DNA from: an uncultured Clostridia bacterium
GTDB lineage: Bacteria; Bacillota; Clostridia; Oscillospirales; QAKW01
Assembly (NCBI GenBank): GCA_944387905.1
Contig: CALXGU010000056.1
Span: forward strand, 1-9,081
Reading direction: 5' to 3'
DNA length: 9,081 nt
Shown here: piece after piece, positions 1 through 5,127 of the stretch
Position numbering within the stretch: position 1 is the stretch's first letter
Layout of the letters: each line of letters begins with the position of its first letter
Program-made: the position numbers and the translations under genes
Notes under the pieces: generated by a model
Databases searched by the model: none
Seen by the model: the letters and a program-made list of their open reading frames with translations, nothing else
Told to the model about the DNA's origin: nothing

Positions 1-18
1 GAAAGAGAGGTGGTTATT

Positions 19-669
19 ATGAAGAACAATAGTACAGAGCTTGTATTTATACTTGACCGCAGCGGATCAATGGCAGGTTTGGAGAGTGACACGATCGGCG
101 GATTCAATGCCATGCTTGAAAAGCAGAAAGCGCTTGACGGTAAATGCCTTGTTTCGACAGTGCTGTTTGACGATGTCAGCGAGGTCCTGCACGATAGAAT
201 AGATATAGGAGAAATTTCAAAAATGACGGATACGGACTATAGCGTCGGAGGCTGCACAGCTTTGATAGACGCTGTCGGCGGTGCTGTTTTTCACATCGGG
301 AATATTCATAAATATATCAGACCCGAAGATTTGCCGGAACACACGATGTTTATTATTACAACCGATGGCTTGGAAAATGCAAGTCATAAATATACAGCAC
401 TACAGGTACGGCAAATGATTGAACAGAAAAAAGAGGAATACGGCTGGGAATTTATTTTTCTGGGAGCCGATATTGACGCGGCGGAAACTGCCGGAAGCTT
501 GGGTATTGATAAAGATCGGGCAGTAAATTACCATAGCGATAGGCACGGAACACAGCTCAACTATGAAGTGATGAGCGATGCTGTCCGGTATGTCCGTGAA
601 AGCAAACCTTTGACTGCCGTTTGGAAAAAAAGAATAGAGCAAGATCATAGGAAGCGAAAAACCGAATGA
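19..669 (+). CDS. Stand-alone von Willebrand factor A (vWA) domain protein
   Basis: Soluble 216-residue protein that is essentially one vWA domain, a fold that usually binds a divalent metal and a protein partner. The MIDAS metal site is complete: D13-x-S15-x-S17 (DRSGSM), T80 in a GGCTAL context, and D116 in TTDG. No signal peptide or membrane segment is visible, so it is probably cytoplasmic. The C-terminus (about 195-216) is strongly basic. The ATG at 19 was chosen over an in-frame GTG at 10 because GAGAGG (positions 5-10) sits 8 nt upstream. Similar small cytoplasmic vWA proteins are related to the TerY group, but no tellurite-type or AAA+ MoxR partner is in the window; a partner may lie to the left. 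The fold is secure and the function is unknown. Confidence 0.88.
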   Translation: MKNNSTELVFILDRSGSMAGLESDTIGGFNAMLEKQKALDGKCLVSTVLFDDVSEVLHDRIDIGEISKMTDTDYSVGGCTALIDAVGGAVFHIGNIHKYIRPEDLPEHTMFIITTDGLENASHKYTALQVRQMIEQKKEEYGWEFIFLGADIDAAETAGSLGIDKDRAVNYHSDRHGTQLNYEVMSDAVRYVRESKPLTAVWKKRIEQDHRKRKTE

Positions 670-741
670 TTTTATCAAATGTATACCAGGGCTTCCCGAA
701 ACGGCGTTGACGTCAGGTTAGCCTTTATTAATGTAAAGAAA

Positions 742-785
742 AAATACAGCCTGTAAAGTGTTTTGAGACTTCATAGGCTGTATTT
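742..785. terminator. Hairpin terminator after the vWA gene, probably bidirectional
   Basis: Arms AAATACAGCCT (742-752) and AGGCTGTATTT (775-785) are perfectly complementary over 11 bp. An inner AAGT/ACTT pairing (756-759 with 768-771) lengthens the stem. The flanking A-run at 738-744 becomes a T-run on the minus strand, so termination should be stronger in that direction. On the plus strand the T-tract is short. It lies 73 nt beyond the vWA stop codon. Confidence 0.6.
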
Positions 786-854
786 ATTATGTAAAAATAA
801 TTAGAAGTTTTTATGCAATCATGCCATGATGCGGATCTGATTTATTCTTGAGTC
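786..854. other. Intergenic spacer between two hairpins, no gene seen
   Basis: Together with 670-741 this is the non-coding gap between convergent genes. The only structure noticed is a short palindrome ATCATG-C-CATGAT at 818-830. No plausible small ORF with a ribosome binding site was seen. Confidence 0.4.
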
Positions 855-895
855 AAATAATTAAAGAGCAAAAGATTATTGCTCTTTAATTATTT
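855..895 (-). terminator. 17-bp perfect hairpin overlapping the stop codon of the DUF6514-like gene
   Basis: Positions 855-871 and 879-895 are exact reverse complements over 17 bp, with a 7-nt loop (AAGATTA). The minus-strand stop codon (888-886) and last residues of the small gene lie inside one arm. The stem core is AAAGAGCAA/TTGCTCTTT, and the outer part is AT-rich and supplies the U-rich tail. It reads as an intrinsic terminator for the minus-strand gene, and it could also stop transcription arriving from the vWA side. Confidence 0.75.
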
Positions 896-1143
896 ATAAA
901 ATCGCTTATAATATCTTCAAATGTTGCAGGCGTCACTTTGCCTGAACGCATTTCATCAATAAGATTTTCTATACTTTTTCTGTCTGAAGATATATCTTTG
1001 ATTTCTTTGCTTTCCGTAATGCCGTACATGTCTTTTGATGTAATTGTAATACCGTAGAATTTCAGATCGCCGTGAAATGTGACGTTAATTTCATAGGTCA
1101 GTTCAAGACTGCCGTTTTCCGTTAATATGTTTTCTTTTATCAT
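886..1143 (-). CDS. Small DUF6514-like protein of unknown function
   Basis: An 85-residue soluble acidic protein. The N-terminal half (about 10-45) alternates hydrophobic and polar residues as in a beta-meander, with a tail (about 46-85) reading KEIKDIS, then a helical segment with KVTPATFEDIISDFI. This pattern of a beta half followed by 'I-DIS-D', 'KVTP' and a terminal 'D-I-DF' matches my recollection of the clostridial DUF6514 family. That assignment is from memory and unsearched. The start is supported by a strong AGGAGG (plus-strand 1149-1154) 5 nt before the ATG. That site is enclosed in an inverted repeat (listed separately), so translation may be controlled. The stop codon lies inside a terminator hairpin. 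It appears monocistronic. Confidence 0.72.
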   Translation of the reverse strand: MIKENILTENGSLELTYEINVTFHGDLKFYGITITSKDMYGITESKEIKDISSDRKSIENLIDEMRSGKVTPATFEDIISDFINN

Positions 1144-1146
1144 AAC

Positions 1147-1180
1147 TTCCTCCTGAATAAATTCTAAATTCAGGCAGGAA
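1147..1180 (-). promoter_or_regulatory. 5'-UTR hairpin that would sequester the ribosome binding site
   Basis: Read on the minus strand, TTCCT-(G bulge)-CCTGAAT pairs with ATTCAGG-AGGAA around a 9-nt loop, giving 12 pairs and one bulge. The 3' arm contains the complete AGGAGG Shine-Dalgarno of the downstream 85-residue gene, 3 nt from its ATG. This would block initiation unless melted. Pairing is directly visible; a regulatory role is inference. Confidence 0.5.
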
Positions 1181-1278
1181 TATTATCAATAAAAACCGAT
1201 CGACAAATTTTGAGCTTTATTTAACGAAAAAAGTAATATTAAAACAAATCCGTTATTATCTTTCAATATTTGTATAAA

Positions 1279-1773
1279 TTAACCAAATTTTGATTGACTC
1301 AAAAAATCAGCATCCGGAGCTTCTGTAATATTAAATACAGACAGAAGGAATTTAAGTAAATCTATATCAGTTTCCAAAATAGCGGCGGTTTGGGAAATAG
1401 AGTAGCCGTCAAACAGCAATTCGGCTGCTTTTTTAAAATCTATAATAAAAGCTGCGGCAAAAATATTTGCCTCCCTTTCATAAATGCTGCTGGAGCTGTC
1501 AAAATTCATGGAGATGCAGCTTTGATTTATACCCTGATGCAGTATGTGATGGCCCAATTCGTGAGCACAGACGATTTTTTGCATATTATCGTCAAGCCCC
1601 TGATTGATAATAATAACGGGCACATCAAAAGAGCAGAGATAAGCGCCTTTAAGAGACCCCAAATCTTTGAAGGAAATTTTCGCGCCGGTCATCTCAGCCG
1701 CTTCGAATGGATCCGCATTTCCGGTCATTTTCTTAATATCGGCGGCTTTTTTTCTTATGTATTCTGCAAGCAT
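1279..1773 (-). CDS. ImmA/IrrE-family zinc metallopeptidase
   Basis: A 164-residue protein with the gluzincin-type motif HELGH at residues 71-75 (H71, E72, H75) in the context CAHELGHHILH. The downstream EREAN at 99-103 supplies the expected third zinc ligand and is followed by FAAAF. This is the ImmA/IrrE (old DUF955) pattern. Known members cleave or inactivate a partner XRE repressor: ImmA acts on ImmR in ICEBs1, and IrrE acts on DdrO in Deinococcus. The ATG overlaps the TAA of the upstream XRE gene by one base (TAATG), so the two are translationally coupled and almost certainly partners. The C-terminus (about 115-164) is a short helical region and lacks the sensor-like extension of IrrE. 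No integrase or conjugation gene is nearby. The substrate is inferred from pairing. Confidence 0.88.
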   Translation of the reverse strand: MLAEYIRKKAADIKKMTGNADPFEAAEMTGAKISFKDLGSLKGAYLCSFDVPVIIINQGLDDNMQKIVCAHELGHHILHQGINQSCISMNFDSSSSIYEREANIFAAAFIIDFKKAAELLFDGYSISQTAAILETDIDLLKFLLSVFNITEAPDADFLSQSKFG

Positions 1774-2150
1774 TATTTTACCGCTTCCTTAGATTCCCAG
1801 TAAATTTCATTTATTGCGCGCATGACCTTGTCTTTATCGTTTTGAGACAGTTTTCCGCCGGCAAAAAAGCCCTGGACATCAGAAAGCAGTCTGTCTATAT
1901 CCTCTGCGGCGTTCTGTCCTGCGCGGTCTGCGGCGTCAATTACGTATTTTGAAGTATCGTCCAAAAGATATTCGTAGCTTACTCCCAGTACATCCGCCAG
2001 TCTTTTGACTATTTCTATATTGGCGGGATGGCGCTGTCCGCTTTCGTAATTCTGTATTGAGCGAAGTGAAAGCTGTGTTTTTTTTGCAAGTGCGCTCTGA
2101 GAGATTCCGAGTTTACTGCGCACTGTTTTTATTTTTTCCCCAAATTCCAT
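1773..2150 (-). CDS. XRE-family transcriptional repressor, partner of the ImmA-like protease
   Basis: A 125-residue protein. Residues about 5-62 form a Cro/CI-type helix-turn-helix: the core is GISQSALAKKTQLSLRSIQ followed by NYESGQRHP. A linker (about 63-85) leads to a helical tail with LLSDVQGFFAGGKLS, then NDKDKVMRAINEIYW. Such tails are common in repressors encoded with ImmA-like proteases and may serve for dimerisation or protease recognition. It is the first gene of the two-gene unit and is divergent from the Y-family polymerase. It most likely binds the three palindromes at 2166-2243, repressing the polymerase and possibly itself. No strong Shine-Dalgarno precedes the ATG: plus-strand 2151-2165 reads as a G-rich leader (GGGGCCG) on the message. 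The repressor role is inferred. Confidence 0.86.
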   Translation of the reverse strand: MEFGEKIKTVRSKLGISQSALAKKTQLSLRSIQNYESGQRHPANIEIVKRLADVLGVSYEYLLDDTSKYVIDAADRAGQNAAEDIDRLLSDVQGFFAGGKLSQNDKDKVMRAINEIYWESKEAVK

Positions 2151-2165
2151 ATAACGGCCCCTTGA

Positions 2166-2183
2166 TATGCACGAAAGTGCGTA
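2166..2183. promoter_or_regulatory. Operator copy 1 (upstream of the polymerase -35)
   Basis: The 18-bp dyad TATGCAC-GAAA-GTGCGTA is the best of the three copies: its halves pair at 6 of 7 positions (the inner GCAC/GTGC is perfect). It lies 8 bp upstream of the -35 element of the polymerase promoter and within the putative leader of the XRE gene. Confidence 0.7.
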
Positions 2184-2191
2184 TTTTTAGC

Positions 2192-2220
2192 TTGACAGTG
2201 CAAAAATGTGCGTATATAAT
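2192..2220 (+). promoter_or_regulatory. Perfect consensus sigma-A promoter for the Y-family polymerase
   Basis: TTGACA (2192-2197), a 17-bp spacer and TATAAT (2215-2220) match the vegetative consensus exactly, predicting a start near 2227. A promoter this strong in front of an error-prone polymerase implies tight repression. The spacer is filled by operator copy 2. No GAAC-N4-GTTC or similar LexA-type box was seen around it. Confidence 0.88.
2197..2214. promoter_or_regulatory. Operator copy 2 (inside the promoter spacer)
   Basis: AGTGCAA-AAAT-GTGCGTA, sharing TGCA and GTGCGTA with the other copies. It sits between -35 and -10 of the polymerase promoter, where a bound dimer would exclude RNA polymerase. 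Its start is 31 bp from copy 1, about three helical turns. Confidence 0.72.
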
Positions 2221-2244
2221 ATAGATATGCAACATTGTGCGTAA
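2216..2244 (-). promoter_or_regulatory. Possible promoter for the XRE-ImmA unit
   Basis: On the minus strand TTACGC (2244-2239), a 17-bp spacer and TATTAT (2221-2216) form a weak -35 with a good -10. It overlaps the polymerase promoter face to face and operator copy 3 covers its -35. If correct, repressor binding would also autoregulate the unit. Other AT-rich -10 candidates exist, so this placement is uncertain. Confidence 0.38.
2226..2243. promoter_or_regulatory. Operator copy 3 (at the polymerase transcription start)
   Basis: TATGCAA-CATT-GTGCGTA, 29 bp from the start of copy 2. It covers the predicted transcription start of the polymerase gene and the putative -35 of the opposite promoter, so one bound dimer could affect both directions. 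Confidence 0.7.
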
Positions 2245-2302
2245 TTGTACATATATGATAATTTATTTTTATGTATTTGTCAAGCATGGAAGGAAGATAA
2301 AT

Positions 2303-3544
2303 TTGTCTAGAGTAATTCTTCACTGTGATATGAATAATTTTTTTGCGTCAGTGGAATGTCTGCTGAATCCTGAGCTGGCGGAAAAAAGGGTGGCAGTATG
2401 CGGCAATATACAGGAAAGGCACGGAATCGTTCTTGCGAAAAATGAAAGAGCGAAGAAATTCGGTGTAAAGACAGGTGAGACGATATGGGAGGCACAGAAA
2501 AAATGTCCCGGTCTTGTTATCGTACCGCCACAGTACAGATATTATGCCGAATTTTCCAAGCGGGCAAGAGAGATATATAAGAGGTATACTGATCTTGTCG
2601 AGCCGTTTGGACTTGATGAGTGCTGGCTGGATGTGACGGGAAGCATCAGACTTTTCGGAGACGGAAAGAAGATAGCAGACGACATAAGAGCCGTTATAAA
2701 AAAGGAACTCGGGCTTACGGTATCGGCAGGAGTTTCATTCAATAAAGTATTTGCCAAACTCGGCAGCGACTTGAAAAAACCGGATGCCACTACTGTCATA
2801 TCTGAGGAAAACTTCAGAGAGCTGATATATCATCTGCCTGCAAATGATATGATAGGGATAGGCAGGTCTACATTTCAAAATCTCAAGAACATAGGTGTGG
2901 ATACGATAGGGGAACTGGCGGCAGTACCTGTCGACACACTGCGTATCAGACTGGGAAAGCACGGAGAAGCACTGTGGAGATATGCAAACGGACTCGATGA
3001 TTCAAGAGTCATACCTGAGGAGTATTCCGAACCCATAAAGAGTATCGGCCGAGGTATAACAGCAGTCAGAGATCTTGTGGATGCAAAAGAGGTCCATGCC
3101 GTAATGCTGGCGCTTAGCGTGGAAGTTGCAAGAAGACTCAGAGAAGAGAATTTGTTTGCCGGTGCTGTTCAAATTTCAGTGCGCGACAGCAGACTTGTCA
3201 CCAGAGAATTTCAATGTGCGCTTCCTATCGAAACTTCAAATTCCGGACTTATAGAAAAATATGCGTATGATTTATTTTGCCGTAAATACAGCTGGGAATA
3301 TAACGTGCGCTCTGTTACCGTACGTGCAATAAAGCTTGTTCAGTGTGTATGCGCAAGGCAGCTTGATATGCAGATAGATATCGGCAGACTTGAACGCCGG
3401 GAAAAGATAGACGGTATCGCGGATATGATAAATAAACGCTACGGCAAAGGCACTATAAAGCCTATGACACTTTTTTCGGATATACACATTCCTCAGTCTC
3501 GTCCGGACGGCGCGCTTATTCCCGGATTCAATATTAGAACTTGA
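2303..3544 (+). CDS. dinB: Y-family translesion DNA polymerase (DNA polymerase IV type)
   Basis: A 413-residue enzyme, normal for the DinB group, that copies damaged templates with low fidelity and no proofreading. Catalytic acids are D9 (LHCDMNNFFASVE) and D105-E106 (GLDECWLDV). F14 is the expected steric gate against ribonucleotides. Palm and fingers span about 1-180, a helix-hairpin-helix thumb lies near 183-215 (IGIGRSTFQNLKNIGV), and the little finger is about 240-360. A C-terminal PMTLF segment may be a sliding-clamp contact. The TTG at 2303 was chosen because GGAAGGAAG (2288-2296) precedes it by 6 nt and the family starts just there; an in-frame upstream extension to 2237 lacks a binding site and is not family-like. 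It is divergent from the XRE-ImmA pair under a repressible-looking promoter. The DinB versus UmuC-like subgroup was not tested phylogenetically. Confidence 0.93.
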   Translation: MSRVILHCDMNNFFASVECLLNPELAEKRVAVCGNIQERHGIVLAKNERAKKFGVKTGETIWEAQKKCPGLVIVPPQYRYYAEFSKRAREIYKRYTDLVEPFGLDECWLDVTGSIRLFGDGKKIADDIRAVIKKELGLTVSAGVSFNKVFAKLGSDLKKPDATTVISEENFRELIYHLPANDMIGIGRSTFQNLKNIGVDTIGELAAVPVDTLRIRLGKHGEALWRYANGLDDSRVIPEEYSEPIKSIGRGITAVRDLVDAKEVHAVMLALSVEVARRLREENLFAGAVQISVRDSRLVTREFQCALPIETSNSGLIEKYAYDLFCRKYSWEYNVRSVTVRAIKLVQCVCARQLDMQIDIGRLERREKIDGIADMINKRYGKGTIKPMTLFSDIHIPQSRPDGALIPGFNIRT

Positions 3545-3569
3545 CCTGTTAAAAATGTGATGGTATACT
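3541..3569 (+). promoter_or_regulatory. Promoter for the SDR gene, starting in the dinB stop codon
   Basis: TTGACC (3541-3546), a 17-bp spacer and TATACT (3564-3569), the latter preceded by TGG. The -35 overlaps the dinB TGA (3542-3544). The predicted start near 3576 coincides with the GAGGTG binding site, giving a 5' leader of only about 12 nt. The SDR gene could therefore be expressed independently of the polymerase. Confidence 0.6.
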
Positions 3570-3587
3570 GATTTTGAGGTGATATGC

Positions 3588-4343
3588 TTGAAAATTGCGG
3601 TACTGACAGGAGCTTCTTCAGGACTGGGCAGGGAGTTTTTTAAAAATCTTCAAAATATTGAAGATATTGATCAGATATGGATAATAGCACGCCGCGCGAA
3701 CAGGCTGGAGCAGATGGCTGCGGATGCTAAAATATTTACGCGCGCCATACCCCTTGATCTGGCAGACAGAGGCTGTCTTGAACAATTCAGCGATGTTTTA
3801 AAACAAGAAAGACCAGATATACGTATACTTATCAATAATGCGGGTTTTGGAAAACTTGAATATATTTATGATTTGGATTATGCGCAACAAATTGATATGA
3901 TATCGCTGAACAATGGTGCTTTGACGGCACTTTGCGCGATGTGTCTTGAATATATGCATGAACATTCATTTATAATAAATGTGGCATCTATAGCCGCTTT
4001 TGCGCCTAATTCGCGAATGTCGGTATATTGTTCTACAAAAGCATATGTTCTCAGCTTTACAAAGTGTATACGCCAAGAACTTAAACCAAGAAAAATCAAT
4101 GCTCTTGCAGTTTGTCCCGGTCCTATGGCAACTGAATTCTTAGATGTTGCGGGAATATCCGGCGGAAGATCCAAAACTTTTGAAAGGCTGCCGTACTGTG
4201 ATGCATCGCTGGTGGCAAAAAAATCTCTCGAGTATGCAAAAAAAGGGAGAGCAGTGTATACTCCCAGATTGTTTTTCAAATTTTACCGTCTGTTATGCCG
4301 TATATTGCCGCATGGATTTGTGATGAAATTTTCTAAGACATAA
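3588..4343 (+). CDS. Short-chain dehydrogenase/reductase (SDR), probably NADP(H)-dependent
   Basis: A 251-residue classical SDR-type oxidoreductase. The Rossmann dinucleotide motif TGASSGLG is at 7-14, NNAG at 83-86, the catalytic serine at S134 (NVASIAAF), and the YxxxK pair at Y147/K151. PGPMATE (177-183) follows strand beta-6. Arginines at 35-36 after the second strand (IIARRANRL) favour NADP over NAD. The C-terminal 30 residues are basic and hydrophobic (FFKFYRLLCRILP), possibly for membrane association. The TTG at 3588 was preferred to an in-frame GTG at 3579 because the GAGGTG at 3576-3581 is 6 nt before the TTG and overlaps the GTG. The substrate cannot be read from sequence. It follows dinB but has its own promoter candidate and is probably not part of the damage module. 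Confidence 0.88.
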   Translation: MKIAVLTGASSGLGREFFKNLQNIEDIDQIWIIARRANRLEQMAADAKIFTRAIPLDLADRGCLEQFSDVLKQERPDIRILINNAGFGKLEYIYDLDYAQQIDMISLNNGALTALCAMCLEYMHEHSFIINVASIAAFAPNSRMSVYCSTKAYVLSFTKCIRQELKPRKINALAVCPGPMATEFLDVAGISGGRSKTFERLPYCDASLVAKKSLEYAKKGRAVYTPRLFFKFYRLLCRILPHGFVMKFSKT

Positions 4344-4382
4344 TACAGAGTATACCTATTGCTGTATGATTTTTAATCAAGT

Positions 4383-4424
4383 AAAAAACGCTGCTTATTG
4401 CTTTATGCATTTGCAGCGTTTTTT
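4383..4424. terminator. Bidirectional intrinsic terminator between SDR and SLOG genes
   Basis: AAAAAACGCTGC (4383-4394) pairs perfectly with GCAGCGTTTTTT (4413-4424) over 12 bp. The A-run and T-run give a U-tract in either direction. The last codons and stop (4405-4403) of the minus-strand SLOG gene lie in the loop and right arm. Confidence 0.85.
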
Positions 4425-4783
4425 ATTTGTTTTATTTTTATCGGCTTATTCATCTCCAGAGCGAGATTGATCATTGATTTTGTGCCTCGGCTTTGTCCGT
4501 CCCAAAAGCAAATGACGTAATCGCATGATGCAGCCATCTGTCTGTTCCTGATTATACCTGCGCTCTTTCCGTACTTGTTCCATTCTGCAGGGAATCTTTC
4601 TATTTGCATACCGTTTTCCTTGGCATAACGCTCCCCTAAGAGGTCAGCGCCTCTGCAACCTCCTGACAGAATTATGATTGTGTATGTTTTTCTGATACTG
4701 CTTATGCAGAAATCAATATATTTTTTGGCTTCAGTGTAATCATGAAAATCTCTGCAGCCTGCAATAACTACTCTTTTAACCAT
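4403..4783 (-). CDS. YspA-type SLOG-domain protein (DUF2493 family)
   Basis: A 126-residue one-domain protein. The SLOG nucleotide-binding signature is clear: GCRDF at 9-13, SGGCRGADLLGE at 40-51, FPAEWNKYGKSAG at 64-76, RNRQM at 79-83, and FWDGQSRGT at 93-101. These match the YspA/DUF2493 branch of the Rossmann-like SLOG superfamily (DprA, LOG), thought to bind nucleotides or their derivatives; many members sit in phage, plasmid or defence contexts. The biochemical role here is unknown. The ATG at 4783 is preferred, though the only binding-site-like sequence is GGGG just 3 nt upstream; an in-frame GTG at 4792 is the alternative. A consensus promoter lies upstream, shared back to back with a small XRE gene that may regulate it. 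Confidence 0.85.
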   Translation of the reverse strand: MVKRVVIAGCRDFHDYTEAKKYIDFCISSIRKTYTIIILSGGCRGADLLGERYAKENGMQIERFPAEWNKYGKSAGIIRNRQMAASCDYVICFWDGQSRGTKSMINLALEMNKPIKIKQIKNAANA

Positions 4784-4813
4784 TTTCCCCACATTACAAT
4801 ATGTATTTATATA

Positions 4814-4842
4814 AGTATATATTTATAAGAATGAATTGTCAA
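4814..4842 (-). promoter_or_regulatory. Promoter for the SLOG gene
   Basis: On the minus strand TTGACA (4842-4837), a 17-bp spacer and TATACT (4819-4814). The predicted start is near 4807, giving a leader of about 24 nt to the ATG at 4783. Confidence 0.75.
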
Positions 4843-4864
4843 GTGCATATATCTCTAATAAAAT
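4836..4864 (+). promoter_or_regulatory. Promoter for the small XRE gene, sharing its -35 with the opposite promoter
   Basis: TTGTCA (4836-4841), a 17-bp spacer and TAAAAT (4859-4864). Its -35 occupies almost the same bases as the minus-strand -35 (4837-4842), so two polymerases could not occupy both promoters at once. The predicted start is near 4871. Confidence 0.55.
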
Positions 4865-4889
4865 ATATCCCGGGGTGTAAAATAAAGAT

Positions 4890-5090
4890 ATGATAACAAT
4901 AACACTCGATAAGTTTTTAAAAAAAACAGGAATAAGCAGGTATGAGCTTGCAAAGCGTACCGGTATCCAGTATCAGATTATCGATAACTATTACAAGAAT
5001 AAAGTTAAACGATATGACAGTTATGTACTGGATAGAATTTGCATTGCTCTGGAATGCCGGATTGAGGATATAATAGAATATAAAAAATAG
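4890..5090 (+). CDS. Small XRE-family helix-turn-helix regulator
   Basis: A 66-residue protein that is little more than a Cro/CI helix-turn-helix: TGISRYELAKRTGIQYQII (about 13-31), then a long wing helix and DRICIALECRIEDIIEYKK, where 'L-R-C-AL-C-DI-Y' is the usual ending of minimal XRE proteins. No ligand or protease domain is present. The start follows CGGGGTG at about 12 nt, a rather distant binding site. It is divergent from the SLOG gene with overlapping -35 elements, so autoregulation together with SLOG control is plausible but unproven. The stop codon lies inside a terminator arm. It is unrelated in sequence to the 125-residue XRE repressor beyond the fold. Confidence 0.85.
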   Translation: MITITLDKFLKKTGISRYELAKRTGIQYQIIDNYYKNKVKRYDSYVLDRICIALECRIEDIIEYKK

Positions 5091-5120
5091 GACACGTTAG
5101 AATTTCTAACGTGTCCTATT
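5086..5120. terminator. Bidirectional terminator between small XRE and rubrerythrin genes
   Basis: AATAGGACACGTTAG (5086-5100) pairs perfectly over 15 bp with 5106-5120 around a 5-nt loop AATTT. The A-run at 5082-5087 gives a U-tract on the minus strand and GTTTTAATT follows on the plus strand. The TAG of the XRE gene is inside the left arm, and the rubrerythrin stop is 8 bp to the right. Confidence 0.85.
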
Positions 5121-5127
5121 GTTTTAA

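Noticed and set aside
1221..1255. Possible terminator after the ImmA-like gene (TTAACG with CGTTA)
   Set aside because: The stem is only about 5 bp around a loop of roughly 24 nt, too weak to call.
1390..1803. A 137-codon plus-strand open frame opposite the ImmA-like gene
   Set aside because: It lies opposite the gene with the HELGH and EREAN motifs and shows no family features of its own.
1279..2150. XRE-ImmA pair as proof of a prophage or integrative element
   Set aside because: Such pairs are typical of mobile elements, but no integrase, structural, relaxase or attachment-site repeats are visible and the flanking genes are ordinary chromosomal ones.
2160..2250. The three repeats as a small CRISPR array
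   Set aside because: The shared unit is only 16-18 bp and internally palindromic, the intervals are about 11-13 bp, and the copies sit exactly on promoter elements. Operators explain them better.
2237..2302. An N-terminal extension of the polymerase from a start at 2237 or the ATG at 2255
   Set aside because: Its bases overlap operator copy 3 and the predicted transcription start, no binding site precedes it, and the family N-terminus begins at the TTG at 2303.
3878..4279. A 133-codon minus-strand open frame opposite the SDR gene
   Set aside because: It is fully inside the SDR coding region on the opposite strand with no start signal or motif.
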